Origin: Canna indica
Lineage: Eukaryota > Streptophyta > Magnoliopsida > Zingiberales > Cannaceae
Assembly (NCBI GenBank): GCA_034359265.1
Contig: CP136891.1
Coordinates: 45,438,001-45,502,000, forward strand
Direction: 5' to 3'
DNA length: 64,000 nt
The notes under the pieces are model-generated. The model saw only the letters and a program-made list of their open reading frames with translations. It was not told the origin of the DNA and did not search any database. A program made the position numbers and the translations under genes. Shown here piece after piece: positions 44,592 to 56,811 of this stretch; within the stretch, counting starts at the first letter, position 1; every line of letters starts with the position of its first letter.

Positions 44592-47500
44592 TGTAAGTCG
44601 AATAACCTACACTAGAGGGGGGTGAATAGTGTGTTCGTTAAAAGCATAACCGAAATTCGATTTTAATTACTTAGGCAAATTATCAATTCAAGACTAAATG
44701 TAGAAGCAAGTGAATATAGTAATTAAGCAAACACAAATAGAATCAATGCAAACACTCGATTATAATGGTTCGGCCCCAATGCCTACTCCACTACCTAAGC
44801 ACCCCGCTTAGGATTTCCAAACTTTACTTTACTAGATTATGAATGTTTCCTAACAATGAGGACCTTTTACCCGAAGCGAAGACCGAAGTGTCTCCGCTCT
44901 CACCCCGAAGGTACTTCCACACCCAAAAGTCTCCACCTTCCTAACTAGAGGACTCTTCCACCTTAAACCCTAAAGTACAATAATCACTAATCATAGTAAA
45001 TCAAGCTACACCGGGTGGACTTATGCCTCAAACACAAACGCTACCACCCAATCAAACAAAATTAGCAACCTAGGTTTACACACCTTGTAAATTAACAAAT
45101 AAACCACAAAATAAACAAGTAATAGATAGCAAATAATAAACAACATAAACTTAGCTCTCAAACAATGAATCCTAGCTCCTCTTGATGCCTTGATGATGAA
45201 TCAAATGAGGCTTGAAGGCTATATCAAGAAATCCAGGCTAAAACTAGGGTTTCACCAAAGAAGTGGCTCAATCAAGCTTGTGGGTGCCAAAGGATGTCTC
45301 ATGAAGCATTAGAAGGTCATAGGAATGCTTAGAAGGCCTTTAAATAGGCAAAACATCAAATGGGGCTCATGTACCATCAAACACAACGGCTCCAAATCGA
45401 GTCGTTGGGGCTGCCGGTCGATCGGTTGGTCAATTGAACCATTGATCGATGATTGACCGAATGGCTACTGGACATTTCCAGCCGCCTTCGATCGATGTCC
45501 GATCGACCCTTCGGTCAACCGAACCATCGGCCAAACTAGCGACCGAAACTACTCTGGATGAAATTTTAGCCCAGTTCTTTCTTCGATTCGGGTTTGATTC
45601 TTTAGGGGTCTTTGCATCATACTGAGCATTTTACAATTAATCTAGACGCCCTAAACCTAGACTCTATCTTCCCATCGAATCCTGAGCGCATCGACCAACG
45701 TCCTTTCGATTTTTTGATTTCTCCAATATTGGAACCTAAAAATATCGCAAATGTAGTGTGCTAATCGACTTGGAACCTGAAAATATTTCTTGCTCAAACA
45801 TTAGTTCCATGTTTATTATCATCAAAATAGAGATTAAGACTAAAGTTGAAAACCTTAGGCCAACAATCTCCCACTTTTTGATGATGAAAAACAATCTTGC
45901 TAAATGAAGTCAATTATGAAATTTCTCTCCCTATCAACATGCATATCTACATACCAAAAGTGAATTCAAAATATCATATTTGAAGTCTCATTCGAAGATT
46001 GGACCAAAAATCAAAGTATCATAAAAATGAACAGTTGGGAAGAACTGCTTTAAAGTTTGGAAACCCAATTTCAAAAATCCATATTGAATCATATTCTTCC
46101 TGAAAGTTTTTGAAATTTTTACTGGAGAAACTAGATTTTTTACTGAAAATGCAGTTTCAAGAATAAGTCAAAAATCTTTTTTCTACATTTTTCTAAAAAT
46201 AACTGAAATTTAGTGATATTTTCGTAAATATCAATTTCCCCCCCCAAAAGTTCTCATATTTGATTCAAACTTTCTAGACATAGTTGAATTATGATTTGAG
46301 GCATGTATGTCAAGTTTGAAATAAAAATGATGTCATTGGTCTAGATAACAACTTAGCATGTTTTCATTCAAAATAAGCAAATTATCATGACTTGTGCTAA
46401 GTATCAAATTTTAACATTTACTCATGATTTTTCAAACCTAGACATATAGACACCTAACATGAGTAAATTTAAACATGTTCCTTAAATATTGATTGAAAAT
46501 GAGACCTCTAAGTCAATTTATTGACTTGGGCCAGCTTGGTTCAAAAAAGGTTATTATGTAATGGTCTCTATGTCATTTTATCCACATCCATATGAAATTT
46601 TCGTTCTAAATGCATGAAAACATGTCATACCTATGCCTAAACATATTTATGAAGTTTGGACGTAAAATGAAGTCTCTAAGTCAATTTATTGGCTTAAGTC
46701 AACTCTACTTAACTTTAGGTCTCCTAAAGTAAAATTGTTATCATTTTTTTCATTTACACATGATTTTTCTATTTTAAGCACATGGAAGCAAATCATGAGT
46801 ATACATAAACATGTTTATCAAATTTTATCTTTATAATGAACTCTTTAATAATGAATTTCAACCTAGCCCAATTTTATTCAACATCATGATAGCATGAAAT
46901 GGCCTAAGTATCAAAATTTTATCTACTCATGAGATTTCAATCATTTATCATGCATAATCAATCATGAGCATAGAGAAATCATTTTATCAAGAATATTAAG
47001 GTATTATACAAGAATTTGCCAAAATGAAAACCATACCTCATTTCTTGAGAATTTTCATTTACTTTTCAATTTTCATCAAAATAGCCTTCCATTTTTAATA
47101 ATTTGCAAGTAATCATTAGTGGAATAATGAAAATATAGCTACATGCAAGCTATCAAACTAAATAGCCAAGGTGAAATGAAATGTTCATTTGGGAGTTTCA
47201 ACCTAAACTAGATAGTGAGAGATTCATTTTAAATGGAATCAGCATGAAACTAAAACGAATTAAGAGATCACAAGATATGAAATATTTGAAAAATATGATC
47301 TCCAACCCTTCCCAATGGTTGAAAATCGGAAGGCCACAATTAGCCTACAATTTAGAACCGCAGGGTTGTCTGAGCTCGTTATAGGCTACATAGGTCTCCG
47401 AATGGACCGGGAAATCAATAATAAAAAATTTGATAAAACCATATCAAGAGGGGATAAAATTATCTCAAATTTGAATGTATTATATACTCCAACATGAATG

Positions 47501-50428
47501 AAACAAGATAAAGTAAGGAGATGATACCAGATTACTTAGATGCCAATTTTCATACCTATGGCATCATGATGACTTGAAGTTGCAACTTTGAAATGGTATA
47601 ACATTTGAATCCTTGAGCAACTTCAATAAACCATCTTCATTTCACCCTTAGGTGGTAGCTCCCCGTACAAAAGAACAAGAAATTTTTGGTACCCAAATGG
47701 CTTTGGGTCCTTGGAGGTGAGTTGGCCTAGGAATCCAAAGTGTCCTAACAACACTTGGATTTCTCTTAAATGCATAGTCATATATCGCGTGACCAAATAT
47801 ACCACAACGAAAACAATGTCCATTAAATTTCTTTTCATTTTTGTTATGGACATAAGGTTTAAAGGTAGAATGCCTAACATGACAATTAACATGAGCATGA
47901 ACATTCTTTTTAGAAACACCATTTCTACTAAAATTCTTAAATGAGGAAATATTTTTTATTTCATTTAGTTTCTTGTTTAGGTTTAGAACCTTATTTTTCA
48001 AATCAATCATGGAGTTATGCAAAGTAAGTAATTGAGATTTCAAAAGGCAATTTTCATTTAGCAAAGTCTCATATTTAGCTCTCAAATTTTTAGCCTTATG
48101 TTTCAACTCATCATGAAAGGGATTGATCATGTTATCTTTCAATTTTTCATTTTCCACTTTCAATTCATCAATCTTATTTATCAATTGTGAATTACTAGTT
48201 TTCAAAACATAAATACTATCATGACAATCAACACTTGCGGAACTTAGATTTGTCTTTAAATTTTTATTTTCTAACTCTAGAGCATGTAAATCCTTAGTAA
48301 GCCTAGAGTTATCCTTTTTAATTTTCTTGATTTATTTACTCTTTTTCAAAAGCATGGCACACATATTTTGACATTCTTCTACTAATTCTTCATATGATAT
48401 ATTGAGTGAATGTGAAGAACAAGCATCACTATCATAAGCTATATCTTTAACATGACTAGAAGTAGAGTATTGTACCTCATCATGGATACCCATGAGGCAT
48501 AATTTCGAAGTGGCTTTTTGGTCATGATGAGAGGAGGCTTTCACTAGATTCGATGAAAATTTTTGAAGCATTCTTCCTCTTCTTGCCATTTTTCTTCAAA
48601 TGGGGACAATTGTTCTTCTTATGTCCCTTTTCTTGACAAAGGAAGCACCTTAGTTTTCTTCTCCGATTTTTTGCGCTTCTTTGACTAGATAGACTTTGGG
48701 CATCAAAAACCAAGTTAGTAATAGGTGGATGACCATTGTCATCACCACCTCCATCAAGAGTGGTTAAGTCCTCGGTTTTGACATAATCATACAACATGTT
48801 TAAGCATGCCCATAAATCATAAACCGAAGTACAATGCATGATTTTTTCGAGTATTTCATTAGGCAATGAGCAATATATGAAGTTTATGTCTTGAGCATTT
48901 AACTTTAACATATCAATATCATTTTGGCTCTAATCATGCATGTCCTTTCTAGGTTCAACAAACTCAATTTTTAACATGTTAAAAACATTCAAACCTTGGG
49001 ACTTTAGAAAAGTGTACATCCTAAGTTTCCAAGCACCAAAGTTCAAACCATCAAATCTAGGTAGTGTAAATGCTACCGACTCTAGTGCCATTTTTGGATC
49101 GAAGCAAAGTGTAGAAGAGATGGTGAAATCTCAAGCTACGAACCTGCTCTGATACCAAATGTAAGTCGAATGGCCTACACTAGAGGGGGGTAAATAGTGT
49201 GTTCCTAACAACTTAACCTAAATTCGGTTTTAATCATTTTCTTGGTTACTTAGGCAAGTTATCATTTGAACACTAAATGCAGAAGCAAGTGAATATGTTA
49301 ATTAAGCAAACACAAATAGAATCAATGCAAACACTCGATTTATAGTGGTTCGACCCCAATGCTTACTCCACTACCTAAGCACCCCGCTTAGGATTTCAAA
49401 ACTTAACTTTACTAGATTATGAATGTTTTCATACAATGAGGACCTTTTACCCAAAGAGTCTCCGCTCTCACACAGAAGGCACTTCCACACCTGGAAGTCT
49501 CCGCCTTCCTAGCGAGAGCACTCTTCCACCTTAAACCCTAAAGGACGATAATCACTAATCCTAGTAAATCAAGCTACACCGGTGGACTTATGTCTCAAAC
49601 ACTAAGGCTACCACCCAATCAAACAAACCTAGCAACCTAGGTTTACACACCTTGTAAATTAACAAATAAACCACAAAATAAACAAGTAATAGAGAGAAAA
49701 TAATAAACAACACAAACTTAGCTCTCAAACAATGAATCCTCCTCTTGATGCCTTGATGATGAATCAAATGGGGCTTGAAGGCTATATCAAGAAATCTAGG
49801 CTCAAACTTGGGTTTCAATAAAGAAGTGGTTGTGTCAAAGCTTGTGGGTGTCAAAGGATATCTCATGAAGCATTAGAAGGTTATAGGAAGGCTTAGAAGG
49901 CCCTTAAATAGGCAGAACATCAAATGGTGCTCGGGTACCATCGAACACAACGGCTCTAAATCACGTCGTTGGGGCCGCCGGTCGATTGGTCGATCGATCG
50001 AATCATCGACCGATCGATCGATGATCGACCGAATGGCTACTGGACATTTCCAGCAGCCTTCGGTCGATGTCCGGTCGACCCTTCGATCGACCGAACCATC
50101 AGCCGAACCAGTGATCGAAACTGCTCCGAATGCAATTTCAACTAGGTTCTTTCTTCGGTTCGGGTTTGGTTCTTTAAGGGTCTTTGCATCATATTGAGGA
50201 TTTTACAATTAATCTAGACACCCCAAACCTAAACTCCATCTTCCCGATGAATCTCGAGCACGTCGACCAACGTCCTTCCGATTTTCTAATTTCTCCGATA
50301 TTTTCGATTGCAGATGTCATGCGCTAACTGACTTGGAACCTGAAAATATTTTTTGCTCAAACATTAGTTTCATGTTTGTTATCATCAAAACCGAGATTAA
50401 GACCAAGGTTGAAAACCTTAGGCCAATA
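44592..50428 (-). mobile_element. complete family A element (A6), gag-only copia derivative
   Basis: LTRs are 44592-45865 and 49161-50428 (1274 and 1268 bp), starting TGTAAGTCGAAT; one ends CCAACA and the other CCAATA. The primer-site complement GCTCTGATACCA is at 49147-49158. On the minus strand the order is primer site, gag (49091-47648), AT-rich non-coding DNA (about 45890-47640) and a polypurine tract AAAAGTGGGAGAT beside the 3' LTR. No pol domains are present. It inserted into another LTR of the same family (A7). Flanks CCCTG and CCCAA match only in part. The layout equals A5. Confidence 0.88.
47648..49091 (-). pseudogene. gag of A6 (SIRE-like copia gag), with stops
   Basis: The ATG is at 49091. 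MALESVAF and RFDGLNFGAWKLRMYTFL are followed by an in-frame stop (HD*SQ). The frame then continues 48911-48522 with YCSLPNEILEKIMHCTSVYD and VFDAQSLSSQR, the knuckle CFLCQEKGHKKNNC and a basic segment. Shifted frames (48589-48332 and 48205-47648) carry EELVEECQNMCAMLL, a K/N/L-rich coiled coil, a second knuckle CFRCGIFGHAIYDY lacking its last cysteine, and KAIWVPKISCSFVRGATT at the end. It is the same design as A5 gag, so the gag-only structure and the altered second knuckle pre-date both insertions. Confidence 0.75.
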
Positions 50429-50870
50429 CCCAACTTAGAATTTCATACATAGAGTTCCTTACAATGAGGACTTTACACCGGAGAATCTCGGCTCTCACAC
50501 CGAAGGTACTTCTACACTCGGAAGTCTCCGCCTTTACACCAATAGCACTCTCCCACCTCTCTATCTCCTAAGGACATTCTAATCCTAAATTACAAGCACA
50601 CCGGTGGACTTATGCCTCTACACCAAGGCTACCACCAAACCCTTTATAACTTGAATGTTTCCTAAAGAATATAAAGAGGACTTATCCCTCACCCTAGAGG
50701 ATGCCTCAACTACTATTCTGAAGCCAAACACTCAATTACAAAGTAAACAAGGTGTATCACCTGCACCTTCAAGATAAGCATACAACTCAATGAAAACAAA
50801 TTTAAAATTCAACAATAATGGAGAAAAAATGTAAACAATAAACTATTTATTTTTATTCTCCATTAACTTT
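50429..50870 (-). mobile_element. partial family A LTR (A7), right piece
   Basis: Continues A7 after the A6 insertion: CTTAGAATTTC and CTTACAATGAGGACTTTACACCG match the LTR just past the 44591 breakpoint. It breaks off near 50870 against the C2 LTR. Confidence 0.7.
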
Positions 50871-51366
50871 AAAACATGAATATGAATAAGGAAATACCCC
50901 TAGACTGGACAAGAACAATTGGGCTCGGTCAGATTAGACCCAGTAACACCCCACAACTTATCTCGAGCCAAACCAAACAGCTTCGCCCGGGGCCTCCACC
51001 AGGCCACACTCCTGGGCTAGACTTGGGTCAGACTAGACGGCTCCATCCAGGGACCCCACCCGACCAAACTTGGACATCCAGTCCTTCCTTATCACGAGGG
51101 ATACGCCATTACAAGCCCACCATCTCTGGGATCAGCCTCGACCAATTTTGAGCAACATCCCCATGAGATTACTGGGTGGCATCATCACCTCCACTTGTAA
51201 TAGATACAGACACGACATGCCTCAGGTAACCTAAGTTCTATATTCTGTTACCTCCACCTTAGAGTCATACTGACTTGAGCATGGGAGTATCTTTTGCATC
51301 CCCCTCGGCATTGAACCTGACCAGGAGAGACATCAAACTAGACTAGAGTACTACGATACTTAAGCG
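50871..51366 (+). mobile_element. Tat-like gypsy C2 5' LTR
   Basis: It aligns with the reverse complement of 12887-13285 and 10110-10158 (shared GAGGGATAC, CCATTACAAGC, CAGGAGAGACATCAAAC), and is followed by TTTGGCACCCACCG, the segment that follows the LTR in Tat elements. The left boundary is approximate. No matching 3' LTR was found before 56811. The frame 50876-51151 is LTR sequence. Confidence 0.65.
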
Positions 51367-51437
51367 GGAATATTTGGCACCCACCGTGTGGCCGAATAAA
51401 ACTTACATCCCCCATAATGATTAGAACCTAGAGCCAA

Positions 51438-52600
51438 GTGACCGCCGCGACACGCCAACAACAACGACCCAACGACAACGATCAACCGCAGCCTGGTGAT
51501 GCTGAAACAACGAGGAGCGATGCTTTGGTGCCAGCCCATCCTCACCCTGAAGAGCCCCAATGTCGGATAGATGATTTGGAAGCGAAGAACCAACAATTAG
51601 CAGCCCAAGTCGAGATGCATGATCCTAGGAAAAACTCTCGATTGACAACGAGCGTTGCCGCTCAGAGCATGTGGAGAGCAATCACTCACAAAGAAGGAGG
51701 CCAATTTCCATCCTTCATGACGAAGTCTCCAGTACCCCCCATTCGAAGAAAGAGGAAGATTCCAAGGCCAAAAGGGCCGAGACTACTCTTCCTATTGATG
51801 TAGGATCCTTCACTAAACACATAATGTCAACCCGCCTGCCGCCATAGAGTAAGTTGCTTACTGCCCTGGCACCCTACAATGGTACAAGCGACCCCACACT
51901 ACACCTGATAGCATTTAGGATCATGATGCTCTATCATGGAGCAATTGATCCCGCACTCTAATAGATTACATCAGCAAGTTCAAGGCTATTGCAGCCAAAA
52001 TTCCCTACCTCGGCCCACGAGTCAAATTCTACCACATCAAACTTGGGCTAAAGCCCGAACTCTTTGTCGACCAAATCGCCCTGGCTGAGCCTAAGGACAT
52101 AGCCGAGTTTCAGAAGAAAGCCACTAGCTTCATAAAGATGAAAGAACCCCGAGAACCTAAAAAGATCGACAAGCAGAATCCCAAGGCTGCTGTCGAAGAT
52201 AAAAAATCCAAGAGGGTAGATAGGAAAGGTGAAGACCGCAACCACCATGGGCGGAACAATGGTAGAGGGTTGAGGTCACCACCTCGCCCGAGTGCCCGAT
52301 TCGAAAGGTACACTCGTCTCAATACTAGGAAGGAAACCATCCTTCGCGACATCTACCACTTGAAGCTTATCAGATATCCCGCCAACGCGGGAAAGTAAAA
52401 GCTGCCACCCAATGCTGATATGAGCAAGAAGTGTGCATTCCACGACACCTACAAACACACCACCGAGAATTGTGTAGTACTCGGTGACCAACTTGAAGAT
52501 TTAGTCTGTACAGGACACTTAGACAAATACATCCACCGCCAGAGAGAGCGAGGTCGAAGTAGGAGCCGTGACCCTCGACGTTGAAGCCGAACACCTCCAA
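51438..52600 (+). pseudogene. Tat-like gypsy C2 gag
   Basis: The frame at 51438 starts MTAATRQQQRPNDNDQPQPG and reads an N-terminal gag tail (RIDDLEAKNQQLAAQVEMHD). After several frame breaks come ISKFKAIAAKIPYLGPRV (about 51970) and LAEPKDIAEFQKKATSFIKM (about 52080-52140), a basic region (52138-52398), and CAFHDTYKHTTENCVVLGDQ (about 52430-52490) with a CX2HX-H-C arrangement typical of Tat gag. It aligns with C1 gag at 7043-7669. Multiple frameshifts make it non-functional. Confidence 0.72.
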
Positions 52601-53400
52601 ATCCCCACTTGGATCATATGAAGAACAACTGAGTTGATTGCTCGGGAAACAAGCTCCGAGGAGTTATCGACTACATCGCCAGCGGGTTTGTAGGAGGCAG
52701 AGAGTCGAGCTTGGCCAGAAAGAGATCTCTTCGGGCAATCATGGTAGTCGATAGCGCCACTCGCCCATACAGGCCTATCTCCAAAACCCCGTTAATATCG
52801 TTTTATGAATATGATTTTTGCAGAACTGATTAAAACTTGCACGACCCAATCGTAATCTCTATGATTGCAGGAAACTTCATCACAAGGTCTTAATCAACCA
52901 AGGCAACTCTGCCAACATCCTTTTCTACTCCACCTTCGAGAAAATGCAATTAATAGAAGTCTCGCTCACCCCATGCAAAGGAGACTTGGTAGGATTCTCG
53001 GGAGAAAGGGTGGACGTCCGGGGAGCCATATGACTAAGGACGACGTTCAACTCTCAACAAAATAATCTTAGTCATCAACATCCCCAGCCCATATCATAGG
53101 ATCTTAGGACGACCATCCTTGAACAAACTAAGAGTTGTCGTATCCACTCCCCACTTGGCATTAAAGTTTCTTGTTCCGAAAATGGAGGTATAACGTGCTG
53201 CATGTCGACCAGAGAGAAGCCCGATGGTGCTATAATGAATGCCTTAAGCCAAAGATGGTTGGACAAAAGGAAGAGACTAATAACCCGCAAGCACTTTCCA
53301 CAAACAAAGGCAAACAACTGGCAAAAGTTTTTGAGCCAAACCTAGGAGGGGACATGCGGAAACAACCCTGGCTTAATCCTTGAAAGAACCCAGGCCATTA
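52601..53400 (+). pseudogene. Tat-like gypsy C2 protease region
   Basis: GVIDYIASGFVGGRESS (about 52655), RKRSLRAIMVVDSATR (about 52720), ISFYEYDF, and KVLINQGNSANILFYS (about 52882) are landmarks of the Tat protease region. The core reads INQG where C1 reads VDQD, so the catalytic aspartate position is Asn here and the glycine position is altered in C1. The C-terminal part (53100-53290) matches C1 6096-6440. After about 53400 the sequence passes straight to a non-coding 3' region with no reverse transcriptase. Confidence 0.65.
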
Positions 53401-53559
53401 TTAAATTGTCGACAAGCACAAATAAAGCTAAGACCGAGCATTTTCCTGTACGCACAATTTCTTTATTACTCAATAAAATTGTTTTTCTTGCATCTTTTCT
53501 CTATGAATGCCTAGGGAACTCTACAGTCATCCCGACGATTTAACGAATATTTCATTATT

Positions 53560-54560
53560 CAAAACCTACTTGAATCTTCGCACACGATTCCACCTTATGC
53601 TCCTCGGCGAGCTCGGCCTAAACCCCTGCATGCATTTCTCGACCTTTAGAACCAGCCTCAGAAGCACAGCGCTCCACTCAGCGACCAAAATTCAGTTTAC
53701 ACCAGTTTGGCTCGTCGACCTCGGTGCCTATTATAGCCTCCCACATCCCCAACGACCCCAAGCGTGCTTCTCGCGAGCTCGGTTTTCACCGAGTCTAGTC
53801 CTCGACCTCTAGAGCTGCTACTTCCGGCTTGAGTGCCCTTACACGACCTGGACTTGGTTTTCACCAACCTGGCTCATTAGCTATCACGCCACTACTTCCG
53901 GCCTCAGAGCTCTTACTCGACTCCTCATGCACAGTCCTACCTTATGCTCCTCGACGAGCTCAGCTTGAACCCTCGAATGCAGTCCTTGGCCATTAGAGCC
54001 GCTACTTTCGGCCTCAGCGCCCTTATACAAACAGGACTTGGTTTTCACCATACTGGCTCGTTGGCTATCACACCACTACTTTCGGCCTCAGAGCCCTTAC
54101 TCAACTCCTTGCACTCGGTCCTACCTTACGCTACTTAGCGAGCTCGGCTTGAATCCTCGAGTACAATCCTCATCCCCCATAGCCGCTACTTTCGGCCTCA
54201 GCGCCCTTACACGACCAGGACTTGGTTTTCACCAACCTGGCTCATTGGCTATCACACCACTACTTCCGACCTCAAATCCCTTACTCGACTCCTCGCGCAT
54301 GGTCCTACCTTACACTCCTCGACGAGCTCGACTTGAACCCCCGAATGCATTCCTCGGCGCCTAGAGCTGCTACTTCTGGCCTCAGCATCCTTACACGACC
54401 AGGATTTGTTTTTCACCAGCCTGGCTTGTTGGCTATCATGCCACTACTTCCGGACTCAGAGCCCTTACTCGACTCCTCGCAGCAAGCTCGGCTGGGACCC
54501 CTGAATGCAGTACTCGGCCCTGGAGCCACTATTCTTGAATTCATCATCAATACGCAACCA
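53560..54560. repeat. 184-bp tandem array in the C2 3' region
   Basis: Five to six copies of a 184-bp unit. The landmark GACTTGGTTTTCACCA recurs at about 53854, 54038, 54222 and 54406, and GAGCTCGGCTTGAACCC-like blocks at about 53602, 53772, 53953, 54137, 54321 and 54487. The overlapping frames 53944-54138, 54038-54364 and 54222-54683 are translations of this repeat, not genes. Tandem repeats in the 3' untranslated region are known for Tat/Ogre elements. Confidence 0.85.
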
Positions 54561-54622
54561 GCCCAGCTCAGCACCAGAAGCCGCCATTATTGCTTAAACC
54601 TCCAAAATAACTTCGGAGTTGT

Positions 54623-54874
54623 TTTAGAAGGTTCAACCTCAAACAAAGATTTCAGAAGGTTCAATGTCAAACAAAGATTTTAGAAGGTTCAACCTCAAAC
54701 AAAGACTTTAGAAAGTTCAACCTCAAACAAAGATTTCAGAAAGTTCAACCTCAAGCAAATACTTCAGAAGGTTCAACCTCAAACAAAGACTTCAGAAGGT
54801 TCAACTTCAAACAAAGATTTCAGAAGGTTCAACCTCAAAGAAAGATTTCAGAAGGTTCAACCTCAAACAAAGAT
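54623..54874. repeat. 28-bp tandem repeat, nine units, in the C2 3' region
   Basis: Nine directly adjacent 28-bp units (core AGAAGGTTCAACCTCAAAC) with only a few substitutions and no length change. As 28 is not a multiple of three, it is not a protein repeat. Confidence 0.95.
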
Positions 54875-55078
54875 TTTCCCTTCATAAGGAACCAAGCATT
54901 ATCGACAGCGAGAACTAGGCTACTGAATCAACAAAAGCATGTTGCAAAATAAGCATGTTTAAATAAGCCCACAAAGGAGAAATTGTCAAACAAAATGGGA
55001 AATAATTAACCCTAGACAGTTCTCAAAACCCGCCCACACACAGGCAAGCAAAAAATTCAAACATTTACTATGGAGAGA

Positions 55079-56131
55079 CTACATCAGCCTTGGTAGGCAT
55101 GGCGGGAGCATCCCTCCTCGAAACAATATCCCCCGTGGAGAAAATGAGCACTGATCCAGAGTCATGGCCGAAGTATCTCCTCCAAGGGACCAAGAAAAAT
55201 CCTCCTCAGCTTCAGGATTAACCAAAACACCATCCCTAACTTCCTTGAGGAAGTCAACTCTAGAGAAGTCGGCACTAGGAGCAAAGAGCTTAGCCTGTTC
55301 TATTGCTCTGTCAAAGCCCTCTATATACATTGTGAGAGCATTGTCTCGAAGGCATCTCGTTTCATCCTCAAGGGTTTGCCTTGCCAAATTACACGTCCTA
55401 ACCTCAGCCTTGGTCTTTAAACGAGAACTCTTTACCACCATCGCAACAAGATCAAGGTAAACCATTTCCAATTCCACCCTAGACTTGCTTTCCACATCCG
55501 CTATCGGGGGAACAAACTCGATGACAACGACATTAAGGTGCACAACTTCACCATTTTCCGCCGCCAAGACTCTCTCCACCTTGATCATCTTAAGCCTTAG
55601 TGCTTCAAGCTCCTGAGATCGAGACTCAGAATCTCTAGACGCACACTCTCTCAACCTTCTTATCAAGAGTTGGATATATTCCCAGGGATCCACCCCTTTG
55701 GGAAAGCCCAATTGATTTCTAGAACAAATCATGCATAAGGCTGAAACAGGCTACTGAATTCTTGGGGAGGCACCAGCTACCACCGCCACCTTTGGCAACA
55801 CAAACTCATCACCCCGTAAACGAGTAGCCGCTTGAGGAAGCAAGCCTCCGGCGGAGCCCCTAGCTCTTTTCCGACACCTCGAAGGTGAACCAAGGAGGAC
55901 CAAAGAGTCTGAAGACGCTAACGACCCAACCACCTCTGTTCGAGCCCTAGAAACTCCTAGATTTTGAGACTATGAAGCCCTCATAGGCTTCAATAGACTA
56001 TCCACTAACAGATTCTTCCCCCTCCCATTTGAAGTGCTCTCTCGTATTTCTGTCAATCGGGCGCGCATGCCTAATACCTTCAGCAATGAAGACATCTCAC
56101 CTGCATGACGAAAAGATTCTGGACAGTTCAT
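55079..56131 (-). pseudogene. antisense ORF of Tat-like element C2
   Basis: A single minus-strand frame runs from the ATG at 56131 (MNCPESFRHAGEMSS) to the stop at 55079, about 350 codons, interrupted by two TAG codons (after LKPMRAS and after GASPRIQ). It has a basic PSRCRKRARG segment, then RLRGDEFVLP, then a long helical region (RLRECASRDSESRSQELEAL) and GFDRAIEQAKLFAPSADFSR with KEVRDGVLVNPEAEEDF. Extra ORFs antisense to pol and upstream of the 3' LTR are known in Tat elements such as Grande; function unknown. A possible first exon is at 56430-56502. The opposite-strand frame 55164-55460 is a shadow. Confidence 0.65.
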
Positions 56132-56429
56132 TTTGAAAAATAGTGGAAGAACACCTGGTAGTTACGGAACTACTAAATCGATCATGAAAAAGGCAAACCT
56201 AAATCGAACGCCAACAGTACCGAAATTAAAGCAGAACACCAATAATACTTACTGAAGGGAGTCAGCAATGGAAGCAGAAAGAAACCAACCAGGAAAACAC
56301 CGGCAAAACCTGGTAGGAGCGAATGGCAAAGAATGCTTGAAAGACTCGAAACAAGGAGGGAAAAAGTAACCTTATAGGCCGAAGAATAACCCCTCTATCC
56401 AACAACCAGAAGCGAAGACATAATTAAAT

Positions 56430-56502
56430 CTCAACTGACCAGCTCGGCAATCGACGGTTCTCTAGAAATTCCCAAGACACGAGCGGATGCTTTTTTTGCC
56501 AT
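56430..56502 (-). pseudogene. possible first exon of the C2 antisense ORF
   Basis: Minus strand, ATG at 56502: MAKKASARVLGISREPSIAE, then LVS and stop, with a possible donor at CTG|GTCAGT. The next coding stretch starts about 300 bp further along (56131). The splice assignment is a guess. Confidence 0.3.
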
Positions 56503-56811
56503 GATGCCTCCCCAAAAACGAGGAGGCAAACGCCAATCAACAACTGCCATGCAAGATGAGAAGATCTTCATTATTTAATCAACATGCAATGCACGGAAGT
56601 CGAGAGGACAAAGGAACAACAAGGCAAAAATATGCCAATTTGACTTATCCCAAGGCGATACAAAATTTGCTACATACGACCATTATCTCCAACTCGGCTC
56701 CTATAGCCGTTCACTGCGCGCCAGCTTGACCTCAGCAGCCACCCACTTCAACTCAACCGTAGAAGGAGGTCTCCATGAGAATGCCCAAGCGGCGGCCTCC
56801 TGGGGACTGGA
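56503..56811. other. end of C2 and junction to the copia element
   Basis: Non-coding sequence presumed to be upstream of the antisense ORF. Copia RNase H coding stops at about 56812 without its remaining domain or 3' LTR, so the two elements are joined by truncation. Confidence 0.45.

Noticed and set aside
54038..54683. Protein-coding gene with repeated MVFT segments
   Set aside because: It is the translation of the 184-bp tandem array, and 184 is not a multiple of three, so each unit shifts frame.
54623..54874. CRISPR-like array of 28-bp repeats
   Set aside because: The units are directly adjacent with no spacers, inside a plant retrotransposon 3' region.
55164..55460. Plus-strand gene opposite the antisense ORF
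   Set aside because: It is a shadow of the longer minus-strand frame, which has the recognisable composition of Tat antisense ORFs.
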